A stretch of DNA of 64,000 nucleotides from assembly GCF_000247815.1 (NCBI RefSeq), contig NC_021676.1, positions 19,056,057 to 19,120,056 on the forward strand, written 5' to 3'. Position numbers and translations under genes: made by a program. The DNA comes from Ficedula albicollis (Eukaryota > Chordata > Aves > Passeriformes > Muscicapidae). Shown piece after piece: positions 1 through 9,839 of the stretch (position 1 is the stretch's first letter; every line of letters starts with the position of its first letter). The notes beneath the pieces were generated by a model that ran no database searches, had not been told where the DNA came from, and saw nothing but the letters and a program-made list of their open reading frames with translations.

Positions 1-809
1 ATAGAAAGATTAAAGCAGGAGATCAGAACTGACTTCTCACTGCTAGGGCAAGGTAAATAAATGAATGTTTTAACAAATGCAGAAGTACATCCTTGACTTC
101 TGTGAGGTGCAGGGAAATGCTCTCAAGGAACTCTTCTGCTGCTCTGCTTCGGGACCATCAAACTCAGCCCTGTGAGCAGGAATAAACCCAGATTTATACA
201 ACACACAATTACCCAGGAGGAAAACTTCCTCCTCATTTAACTGTGTGGTAATAATGATTTACTTACATAATGAGGTATGAATTTAGTGCTTTCATAGTGG
301 TGGGGGAGGTGACAACAGGAGTTTCAATTGTAAGCAGGATTTTCTAATTTTTAATTTTCTGGAAATTCAAGAATTCACTGGGACTTCATGTGTTGTCTCA
401 GAGCTCCCCTTTCTGTTCCCACCCCACTCACAGAACTGCCTGTGCTTCCACACTTGTGGAATTATCAGTCAAACAGGAAAATGAAATATTGACTGGCCTA
501 TCTCAATTACCACCACCTTAGCAGGGGCACACACAGCTAAAAATGGCCAAGAGAACACTCAAAAAACAACAATAAAATATTTTCTGTCATAGCTGCAGTC
601 ATTTTACTTTGTGCATATCAGCAAATTAAAAGGGTCTATCCAAGAACACTGAAAAGACAAAGAACACCCTTAAAAAAATCTAATATACCAAATATTAAAG
701 TGTCAAACAACAGCACAAGGAATGTTAATATTCAAGTTTTCCTCACTTTTTCATACCAACACAGGGACATCACACCAGTATCTTGATTTAAATTTGTAAG
801 AATGGGGCA

Positions 810-912
810 CTTTGTAAGGATGTGGCACTCAGTGCTCTGGGCTGGGGATTGTCAGGTTGGACTTCATGATCCTGGAGGTCTTTTCCAATCTAAATGATTC
901 TGGGATTCTATT
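810..912 (+). mobile_element. CR1 LINE 3'-end fragment
   Basis: The stretch carries the typical avian CR1 tail: a 'gatgtggcactcagtgc' block, then 'ggtcttttccaatctaaatg' and the terminal 'attctgggattcta'. It is a short 5'-truncated copy, so it has no coding capacity. CR1 fragments of this kind are the main interspersed repeat of bird genomes. Confidence 0.8.
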
Positions 913-3857
913 CCATCCTCAGAGCTGGACGAGATATAGAGAAAATAGCATATTTACCCAAAGAAAGGCAAGTTTGGTGAATTTTTTAAAGAAAATGGAT
1001 GTGAAAAGAGCAGTTTCCAACCCCTTTATCTGAGGGAGCTGCCTAACCAAGCCATACTGATCCCACAAATTTTAACTGAAATAAAAACCCACCAAAACCA
1101 GAAGAGAGAGATCTATCAACCCTTCCTGCTTGTAAGCTCTGAGTGATTTTTGCTCAGTAGAGAAGTCTGAAAGATTTATTTCCAGTTCAATGCTCCATGC
1201 AAGTGGAATAAACAGCAGAAGATTTCTGTTCTTAGTGGTAACTCACTGCAGCACCAAAAGGAGATCACAGAGAAGGACAATTAGGTATTTTTGGCTGTTT
1301 TTAGGGAAAAAAAAATCCTATTCCTGCAAAGAAAATGAGTATTTTGCATAGCCTAGATTTAATTCTTTCAGAAACTGGAAATGTATCAAGTTTCCAGGTG
1401 ACCTTAAACTAACTGGAATTGTAATTATTTTAGCAGACAAAAGGCTCAGAGGTTGCATTCACTTATCTGACAGGAATCAGAGGAGTGCTCAGTTTTCTCT
1501 GTATTATATTTAATTAGCTTTATGGTAGAAATCACAATTAGGCTCTGAGTTGAGGAGTTCTGGTGAAGCTGTGGATGAATAAAAGCTGGCAGTGATTAAG
1601 AACAACCCCACAGCTCAGAAGGGGAGAATTCCACATTTCCAGCATCCTCCTGACTCCTGCTTCAAGTTACAACCTCTTCCCTTTTTAGCAAAATGAGCTT
1701 TTACAAAATTTCAGTGAAATCCTGATCAACCTCTTGAGAATTAGCTGAGAATTAGTGGGTTGTTACTACAGACTACCCGATTTTTTATTCTGAATTAACA
1801 TTTTTCACATTTCCATACCCAAATATTTGTTTTCTGCTGCTCTGGAGGGAACTCTGCCCATGTGAGGATGGTTTTGGATTGTCAGTGGGCTCAGAACCAT
1901 TCCATAACCAGCACTATGACAAAAAAAACTCAACATTTCTTTGGTGGCACTGACAGACAGAGAAATTCAGAAAGATTTGTCAAACAAATGCTTCATGAGG
2001 TTTTAATTTATGGTTTTTAACAGGGATGAAGCAGCTGCTTCAAGTACAAGGGAATTGACTAAAATGGTGAAGTCCTTCTAATATTTTCAAAAATGCAACT
2101 ACAAACTTAGAATTTGGTCTTTTTTTCAATATTGATCCTGCCAAAATCTACAAGAAATATTTATTTTTTTAAACTAAAGTTTGCTGTGCTTATTTTGGGC
2201 ACTCCACTACTTCAGATGGACACAGATAAATATATACAGCCCAAGAGATTTGTGGACAGTGGCAGATTGTCAGAAGAGAACTTTTAAAATCTGGAGGTGT
2301 CTCCCAAAATTTCAGAAAAATTTCTACCTGTTCACTGTATTTTGTTGAAACTCTAGCTCTCTATGCTTGCCTCCACCCTTCAGCTGCTTTAGGCCTGTCT
2401 AAAACACACCCAAGATTAATTAATTCCATTAGCTCACTTTTAACAATCAGTTAATTTAAAATCCTCTCCATGCTGTCCATACAAATGGGAAAATTTAGCC
2501 TTTTTTAAAGATAATTACTATTATTTTAGCTCAGTACAAAATATTAATTTCCACATTACCTGATTTTTATGCATTTCTCTCTTGGCAATGAATCTAATTC
2601 AGTATAAATGAAGGAATTCAAGGCTCAGGGTATCTCTAACCTTTCACTGCAGCTGAATGCACACCCAGGATGTGCATAAAATAAAATAAATGATGAAATA
2701 AAATCCCTGAGGATATTCAGGTTTGGATTCCACACCATCCTAACTCCTGGACTGGAACTGCTTCCCACTGAGCACCTGCCTGCAAAACACATTTCCCTTA
2801 AAGAAACCCAAAAAAAGGAGAAAATACCTAAAAGATTTCAGTTTGCAGAACATGCCTGGTGCACAAGTTTTGCTCTCTGACTCATTTGGCTGTTTCCTTT
2901 TAGCAAATATGAGAGCAGGAGAAGATTTAGCCTTTAAACCAAGCTTTTTTGGGAAGCAGCTTTCAGGTTGTGCAGAAAGGCTCTAAGGGACATCAGTGCA
3001 GCACTCCAGATTAGAGGAACTGCTTAAACCCACTGCTGAGGGGCTGTTTTAAGAGAGAATAAACAAATCAACACAAAAAGGGGGAAAAAAACCAAAAAGA
3101 ACAAGTAGACCAAGAGCTACTTAAAACCTTTCAGGAAAGAAGTCTGCCTGTACTTGCTGTATTTGCTGAGGTAATAGTTCCAGGACTATGAAAATTAGGG
3201 AGGAAGTGGAAATGGAGCAGGTTGGAGCTGCAGGTTTACAGAACACACTGCCATGGTTTTCTAAACACAGATTTGATGTTGCTGTTCCCATCCTTTAGAA
3301 CTCCTGGGCTGTGGAGCACTGGAGTCAGATAAAAAGAACTGTCAGCTCAGCTTTGAAAGGATCCCTTTTCATGGATCTGGGAAGGCTGTCAGTGTCCCAG
3401 GCACAACAAATTACTGCAAATTGAGCACTCCAAACAAAGTGATAACCCTGAAAGGAGCAGGTCACAGACTGTCCAAGGCTCCACGCTCCCCAGGGCTATG
3501 GGATGTTCTTCCTGGAGAGGCTGTGCCCATTTCCAGCAGGGAGGAGAGCTCACAGTGCTGCCATGGCACCCAGAGAAACTCCAAATCCCCACTGCTGAGG
3601 GACTTTATTCCTATTTTAAACCAGTGAATGCAGGGTGCTCTGTGAGCTGCTCCAAGCACGTTTATTCCACCAGCAGCTGGTCCTGCAAGGTGCACAGGAT
3701 GCACAGAGCAGGGCCACGCTCTGGGGAAATTCATTCTGTGTTCTTACAGTGAGAGAGCAGAGCTGGGCTCCAGTGCAAAGAGCAGGGAAAAGGAGAGAAA
3801 GGGCAGGAGGAGCAGAACCAGTGCCTCGTGCTGGCCTTGGTCAGCAGCTCACTGCCC

Positions 3858-4110
3858 TCCTCAGCCACTGCCTCCCAGTTCATCCCAGTCTCCTCAGCCA
3901 CTGCCTCCCAGCTCATCCCTGCTCCCAGTTCATCCCAGTCCATCCCAGCCTCCTCAGCCACCAGCTCATCCCAGTCCATCCCAGCCTCCTCAGCCACTGG
4001 CTCCCAGTTCATCCCTGCTCCCAGTTCATCCCAGCCTCCTCAGCCAGTGCCTCCCAGTCCATCCCAGTCCATCCCAGCCCCCTCAGCCACCGCCTCCCAC
4101 ATCACCCAGT
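3858..4110. repeat. Irregular minisatellite, 'catcccagcctcctcagcca'-type units
   Basis: Short related units made of 'cctcccagttcatccc', 'cagtccatcccag' and 'cctcctcagccact' recur in mixed order over about 250 bp. The array keeps long reading frames open on both strands, which I read as a by-product of the C-rich, stop-poor unit and not as coding. It sits inside the presumed intron 1 of the deubiquitinase gene. Confidence 0.75.
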
Positions 4111-4499
4111 CCCTCCCCTGGTCTCTCCACCCACCAGACTCCTCCCGGCCGTGCCTCTCTCCCATGACCCAGTGACACACCCAGGAGGGGAGGCTTTGCC
4201 AGGACAAACACAAACAGCTCCCAGCCCTGCAAGGCCCAGTGTTTACAGCATTGTTCTTCTGTGAGCTGGCACGGAGACTTTATCAGGAGCCTCACACATC
4301 AAACAGTGCAGGGACAATGCTGTGGGCAGCGAGGAAGTGGATGCTGAGGGAAGGGGAAGATTTAGAAATAGGTTTATATTTCATTTATAAATGGTTGTAA
4401 CTTTGGACATGGCACAGGTACAGAGCAGTAAAATTCAGCTCTGGGGCCAATCAATGGGTCTGGATGGGAAAATACATTCACAGCTCAGTCTGTGAGAGG

Positions 4500-4760
4500 T
4501 TAGGTGGATAAATCCTGGAAGGGCTTAGGTTGGAAGGGACCTCAGAGCTCATCCCCTGCCCTGGCAGGGACACCTTCCCCTCTCCCAGATTGCTCCAAGC
4601 AGCTCCAACCTGGCCTTGGACACCCCCAGGGATCCAGAGGCAGCCACAGCTTCTCTGGATCTGTGCCTTACCACCTCTGATGGAAAAAATTCTTTCCTTT
4701 CTAGTCTAAATCAACCCACTTTTAGTTTAAATCCATTCCCTCTTGTCTTTTCCTAACAAA
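4500..4760 (-). mobile_element. CR1 LINE fragment, reverse orientation
   Basis: 'ggttggaagggacctcagag' followed by 'cctggcagggacaccttccc', 'ctccaacctggccttggaca' and 'gccacagcttctctggatct' is the reverse complement of the CR1 3' region. The copy continues for about 260 bp into 'aaatccattccctcttgtc'. It is a dead, 5'-truncated insertion. Confidence 0.85.
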
Positions 4761-5415
4761 GTTTACCCCCATCTGTTTTACAAGCCCACTTTAAGTATCC
4801 TCCATAAAAGGAGCTGAAAATATAAAATACATCATAGAAACAAACCATAATGACCTAGTGCTGCCCTTTATTTTGGCAGCAAGTGCAGGAATCCCCCAGA
4901 CTGACATCTGCTGGAGCAGGCACTGAAAGCCATTTCTGTTTTAATAGCACCAAGACAGGGAGTGATGTGCATGTAAACAGATGAACCCAAGGCAATAAAA
5001 GCATTTGCTGTAAATCCTGATTAAAGAACCAAACAACAGAGGTTTAATAACACAGAGCACATCTTGAACAAGCTTTGTTATTTTGCTATCTTTCCCCAGG
5101 TATTCACATTTCATTTTTAAATGGTAGCAGCTCTGAAGTAGGAGTGCTCTAATATAATCAGCCAATAATATGTAATAAACCAAGGAGTGCCCAGTTTCCT
5201 CAACTCCACGGCACAACACAGTTGGGATCTCTCCTGATCTCTCATTTTCCTGAGGACAATGAAAGCATGAAATTCTAAAAGTTTATAGACAATCAAAGCA
5301 GACATCAGAACAGCACAAAAGCTCATTTCTGTCTTCAGGACTGCTGTAAAATCCTAAAGCTTGTTCCAAGGGAACTTGGTGTGTGGTCCACCTGGACTGC
5401 AGCCTGGCTCTGCTT

Positions 5416-5499
5416 CCCCAAATCTGCAGCAATAAACACCCATCACATTGCTTCCAGCCCCAAATCTGCAGCAATAAACACCCATCACACACAGCATTC
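5416..5499. repeat. Two-copy 42-bp tandem duplication
   Basis: 'ccccaaatctgcagcaataa' followed by 'acacccatcaca' occurs at 5,416 and again at 5,458, giving a period of 42 bp. The second copy is cut off after 'catcacac'. Nothing suggests a function. Confidence 0.7.
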
Positions 5500-7813
5500 A
5501 ACCACAATACAAACAACACGTGGCAAAACCTTGAAGTGATCTCCTCCCTGCTTTCCAAAGGGTTATATTGGTTTTTTTCCCCCCTAAAACAATTATTTTC
5601 AGTTATTCTCAGGCTGGCTTTTAAGTGCAAAGATGAATATTTTGTTCCTTTCAGCTTAACGAGTCAGTTCAAGAAGCAGAGCACTGCAGGAGACAGAAAT
5701 CTGCTTAATCAGCTCTAATTCCACCCTCCCTTCTACCAGTGATAAAAATAAATGCTGTAAATGTTAATTCTCTGATAAAGCCAAACCAAAGTCCTACAGC
5801 TACAGGTGACAGCAGGGAGGTGACATCACACCCCAGGGACACCACAGCCCTGCCTGAGCTGCCCAGTGGGATTTATTCAGGTGGCAAATGGAAATGTGGG
5901 ACTCACAAAAGCTGCAGGCACCTCCTCTCCAGCACTGAAGTCAATAATTATGTCTGATTCAGAGTATGTAAGTTCCCCCCAGTTTGTAGCCTGGATTGGA
6001 GCTCTTCAGGCATATCCTACTGGTTGAACTGACAATTAGAGATGAATTTAGAGGAAGTGGCCCTAATTACCTACAAAGTACCAATATTCTGCTCAGAGTT
6101 CATTACAAGATGCCAGAGAGGAAAATCCCAGCTCTGGGCTTTGCACCTTGCTCCACTCTCAAGTTCTGGTCTCCTTTTCTAAAAGTTCTGTCAATTCAAC
6201 AAAAATCTCAAGTTCTGACTCAAAAACTCAGTTCTACAACTGTCTCAGAGGACAGAAAACACAGAAAATCCTGGGTCAGAGGATGCAGTCAGACCCATGG
6301 AATTCTGCTCTCCCCAGCCAAGAGAGGATCCATGTTGAAACACAGGGAAGTTATTTTAGGGAGGGGGAGATGATTCAAGTTCAACCTCATTACTGGCTGC
6401 TAACGAGTTCAGGCTCAGAACTGAATTTTTAAAGGGATATTGGAGAGGAATGGAGTGGCTGGGAAGCAAAGGAACAGCAGTCCCTGTGATGCTGAGAGGT
6501 CTGACAATGTCACAAACCTGGGTTTCACTTTTCCAGCCTGGAGCACAGATGATGAGTGGAAATGCTGGTAAAAAAAATGCATATTTTACTAAAAAAATAT
6601 GTCAAGTTCTGTACAATCACTACAGATTAGCATAATCCTGAAGAAAGCAGCTCCCAAAGGGAATTTATTCATGTATTTCAGTGATTTTATAAAGAAGGCT
6701 CAGGTTTTTCATACACCTTATGACAAACCAAACACTATTTTAACTTGCTGGACATGCAAATAAACTGATCCAGTTTTAAAATACAGCACCCAGACCTTAA
6801 TTTCCAGGGCTAGATGAGGGAATAAATGTTAATATTGACAGGAAGTCAATGCACCTAAAACACTGATGCAGACAGATTCCACAGCACTTAATTAAACAAC
6901 TAATTAAGAAATTTCGAAGTCAGTTTCATGCAATTATTTAGTGCTACCAGCACTGCTCTACAATTCCTGCACAGAACTGAAATAGCAAATTCTCCACTCG
7001 AAACACAGCGAGGAGAATCTGCCTCTCCAGAGCTACAACACACACAAAAAAAAAGTTTTTTTGGAAAAAAAACACCCCCAGAGGTTCAGGAGGGGGAGTG
7101 GGATCAATCACCTGCCCAGCTGCCATCCACCATCCCAACCAAAATCCAGGCAAGCACAGGAGTAAAAATGCAAAAATCCCAGTGGGATGTGCCCAGCCTG
7201 GCTGCACAGTCCCAGGGAAATGCTCTGCCTTCCACCTGCCCTCCCCATGCCAGGCTCAGTCAGCTGCTCTCAGGAATGCATCCCAAAATATTCCAGGATT
7301 GAGGCAATCCCCTGCCTCTGGGGTGCAGAACTCCACAGCAAAGCTGGGACTCACCTCCCACGGCCTTAGTCTCACCTGTGTCTGTGATGGGCAATTAACA
7401 AATACAAATTATGTATGGAAAAATGAAACATTTAGTGAGATTAGGGAAGGATAAAATCCCGGGAAGTCTTCCCCCAAAGACTTCCAGTGAGGTCTGCATG
7501 GGCAGGGATTTAAAAATAAAAGATGAATGTCTCTTGTTAGGAGTGTGAAACTGCAAATAATCCAGTTTGTAATGGGCACAGCTCAGCTGGGCCTGGACTT
7601 AAACTGGGAGTCAGCAAAATTTTTTTTTCCACACAGGTGAAAACGGAAAAAAAAAATTGGTGTGCGACAGTCCCTGCTGAGAGCGCAGAGAGGAGAGGGA
7701 AAGCTGCCCTCGGAGCAACGGGAACGGGGGGTGGTGGAAACCAACAGCGGGGACCCCCAGGCTCCGGGAGCTGCCGAGCAGACCCAGGGACTCCTCCCGG
7801 GGCTCCCGGGGCA

Positions 7814-8324
7814 GGTTCTGGTGTTCGTTTCCCCGCGGTTCTGGTGTTTGTTTCCCCGCGGTTCTGGTGTTTGTTTCCCCGCGGTTCTGGTGTTTGTTTC
7901 CCCGCGGTTCTGGTGTTTGTTTCCCCGCGGTTCTGGTGTTTGTTTCCCCGCGGTTCTGGTGTTTGTTTCCCCGCGGTTCTGGTGTTTGTTTCCCCGCGGT
8001 TCTGGTGTTTGTTTCCCCGCGGTTCTGGTGTTTGTTTCCCCGCGGTTCTGGTGTTTGTTTCCCCGCGGTTCTGGTGTTTGTTTCCCCGCGGTTCTGGTGT
8101 TTGTTTCCCCGCGGTTCTGGTGTTTGTTTCCCCGCGGTTCTGGTGTTTGTTTCCCCGCGGTTCTGGTGTTTGTTTCCCCGCGGTTCTGGTGTTTGTTTCC
8201 CCGCGGTTCTGGTGTTTGTTTCCCCGCGGTTCTGGTGTTTGTTTCCCCGCGGTTCTGGTGTTTGTTTCCCCGCGGTTCTGGTGTTTGTTTCCCCGCGGTT
8301 CTGGTGTTTGTTTCCCCGCGGTTC
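7814..8324. repeat. 23-bp minisatellite, about 22 copies
   Basis: A 23-bp unit starting 'ggttctggtgtttgtttccc' and ending 'cgc' repeats head to tail about 22 times. Copies are essentially identical except the first, which has 'gttcg' for 'gtttg'. Each junction forms CCGCGG, so every unit carries two CpGs. The period is not a multiple of three and the unit has no stops, so long frames stay open in several phases on both strands; these are not genes. The array lies about 450 bp inside intron 1 of the deubiquitinase gene, next to its CpG island. Near-identity of copies suggests recent expansion. Confidence 0.95.
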
Positions 8325-8770
8325 CGACTTCATTAACAATTCCGCACCATCGCGCAATTAGCAGCCCGCCTCTTGCCACGGAGCACGTGGGGCTCGGATA
8401 AACGAGCAGAGCGAGCTTTAAAACCAACTCGGTTATCGCAACAACCGACTGCGACTGGGGCACAAGGCCAGTTAATGCTCGATAATGGCTTTTCTCTAAG
8501 AAAGGCAGCCCGAAAACATCTCGGGGCGCAGCTGGCAGCAGACACACCCACCGGCAGCGCCGAGTTCGCCTTTCAGTTTTCCGCCACCTCTGCTGCCGTG
8601 GGGATTTCAGCCCGATTATCGCGATTCCCCGGCAGCCCTGCCGCAGCTCCGGCCCGGCCCCTCACACAGCCTCCCGCACCCGCGGTCTGAGCCGCTCCTG
8701 CGGCTGGCTGGGCACGGCGGCGGCAGCCCCGAGGAGCAGGAGCGGCCCCGGCCCCGGCCCCGGCTCTCAC

Positions 8771-8818
8771 CATGGTACAGACGGCGGCGAGTCTCCGCAC
8801 CGTCACCAGCGCCTCCAT
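8771..8818 (-). CDS. First coding exon of a USP12/USP46-family deubiquitinase
   Basis: Read on the minus strand from 8,818, the exon encodes MEALVTVRRLAAVCTM and is followed at once by the donor GTGAGAGCC, giving a phase-0 splice. From memory, human USP12 begins MEILMTVSKFASICTM, and USP46 has a similar MTVRNIASICNM. About half of the positions agree with USP12, including M-E-x-L, T-V and C-T-M. USP12 and USP46 are cysteine proteases that remove ubiquitin and work with the WD-repeat partners WDR48 (UAF1) and WDR20. The catalytic domain lies outside the window. Orientation and neighbour match USP12-RASL11A and USP46-RASL11B. USP12 and USP46 are very conserved, so this divergence favours a third family member, but the peptide is short. 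The family call is fairly firm; the exact paralog is not. Confidence 0.75.
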
Positions 8819-8838
8819 CCGCCCCCGGCCGCCGCCAT
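8803..8838 (-). promoter_or_regulatory. Overlapping upstream ORF (MAAAGGGWRRW) in the deubiquitinase leader
   Basis: On the minus strand an ATG within AAGATGGCGGC at 8,838 lies 20 bases before the presumed main ATG at 8,818, in a different frame. It encodes 11 residues and stops at TGA inside the coding region. The context of this upstream ATG is good (A at -3, G at +4). If transcription starts upstream of it, it should lower initiation at the main ATG. If the start site lies within the YY1-type element, it would be too close to the cap to matter. Confidence 0.5.
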
Positions 8839-8949
8839 CTTGGGCCGCGACTGACAGCGCCAGCTGCGCACCCGCTAACCGGCCCGGCCGTGCGCCGCCC
8901 AAAGGGCTCCGCCCGCGCCGCGCAACCAACGTTCCTGCGCGTTCTGGGT

Positions 8950-9655
8950 CCGGGGAGAACGGGATAGGGGTGGGAATGGGAATGGGAACTGGGATCGGGA
9001 ATGGGAACTGGGAATGGGAACTGGGATCGGGAATGGGGATGGGAATGGGAATGGGAACTGGATGAGAAAGGGACTGGGATGGGATCGGGGTCGGGAATGG
9101 GAATGGGAACAGGATCGGAAATGGGAACGGGAACAGGAACGGGATGGGAAAGGGACTGGGATGGGATTGGGAATGGGAATGGGAACGGGAATGAAAATGG
9201 GAACTGGATGAGAAAGGGCCTGGGATGGGATCAGGATCGGGAATGGGAATGGAATGGAATGGAATGGAATGGAATGGAATGGAATGGAATGGAATGGAAT
9301 GGAAAACAGGAATGGGAACGGGATCTGAACAGGACCAGGATCAGGAACGGAACAGGGATTGGGAATGAGATCGGGATTGGGAATAGGAAAACGGGATCGG
9401 GAAAGGGACCGGGACCAGGATCGGGAATGGGAATGGGAATGGGAATGGGAATGGGAACGAGACCAGGATCAGAAATGGGAAAGGGAATGGGAATGGGAAT
9501 GGGCCAGGATCGGGAATGGGAATGGGAATGGGAATGGGAATGGGATTGAGATTGAGACCAGGATGGGAACAGGATCAGGATGGTAATGGGAATGGGAATA
9601 GGATAGGAAAGGGATTGGGAATGGGAATGGGATCAGGATGGGGAACAGGGCGCCC
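8950..9655. repeat. GGGAAT-type array with a pure GGAAT block
   Basis: About 700 bp consist of variants of 'gggaatgggaatgggaac' with insertions such as 'gggatcgggaat' and 'gagaaagggactgggat'. Between 9,246 and 9,300 the pattern becomes 11 uninterrupted copies of GGAAT. The plus strand is almost free of pyrimidine runs, so it is strongly strand-asymmetric. The array lies just upstream of the deubiquitinase promoter, on the side facing the RASL11-like gene. Long reading frames through it (MGMGMG-type peptides) are repeat artefacts. Confidence 0.95.
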
Positions 9656-9656
9656 A

Positions 9657-9838
9657 GAGCAGCTGTGGCTGCCCCTGGATCCCTGGAGGTGCCCAAGGCC
9701 AGGCTGGACACTGAGGCTTGGCACACCCTGGGGTGGTGGAAGGTGTCCCTGCCATGGCAGGGTGGCCCTGGATGATCTTTAAGGTCCCTTCCAACCCTTG
9801 ACATTCCGCGAGTCTGTGGTTCCATGATCCTTTCCCAC
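9657..9838 (+). mobile_element. CR1 LINE 3'-region fragment
   Basis: 'cagctgtggctgcccctgga', 'tgcccaaggccaggctggac', 'ggaaggtgtccctgccatgg' and 'taaggtcccttccaaccc' follow in CR1 order and orientation. The copy abuts the GGGAAT array directly. It is 5'-truncated and non-coding. Confidence 0.9.
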
Positions 9839-9839
9839 T

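Larger units (their letters stand above)
1..8770 (-). other. Probable intron 1 of the USP12/46-like gene (minus strand)
   Basis: The first coding exon of the minus-strand deubiquitinase gene ends at 8,771 with a GT donor, so everything to its left should be intron unless an exon lies here. I looked for the next expected exon, which in this family encodes the stretch with the NFGNTCYCNS catalytic-cysteine box, and did not see it on the minus strand. The sequence is AT-rich and ordinary apart from two CR1 fragments, a minisatellite near 3,860-4,110, a 42-bp two-copy repeat near 5,416 and the 23-bp array at 7,814. A large first intron is usual for USP12 and USP46. That this is intron is an inference. 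Confidence 0.55.
8540..8960. promoter_or_regulatory. CpG island and promoter of the USP12/46-like gene
   Basis: This is a dense CpG and GC-rich block surrounding the first coding exon. Reading the minus strand, it holds GC boxes (plus strand 'gctccgcccgcgccgcgc' near 8,905), no TATA box, and the element AAGATGGCGGC just upstream of the start codon, which matches the YY1/Kozak-type element common at 5' ends of housekeeping genes. Transcription would run leftward, starting roughly between 8,840 and 8,920. The exact start site cannot be seen from sequence alone. Confidence 0.7.

Noticed and set aside
7814..8324. Regular direct repeats as a CRISPR array
   Set aside because: There are no spacers between units and the genome is a vertebrate one.
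7537..8547. 336-codon minus-strand and about 254-codon plus-strand open frames
   Set aside because: Both are translations of the 23-bp array; all phases stay open because the unit lacks stop codons.
1..8770. Second USP12/46 exon in the left part of the window
   Set aside because: I looked on the minus strand for the catalytic-cysteine segment and did not find it; the exon is probably outside the window.
9001..9586. Gly/Met/Glu/Trp-rich open frames (MGMGMG...)
   Set aside because: They are translations of GGGAAT and GGAAT repeats with no other coding signal.
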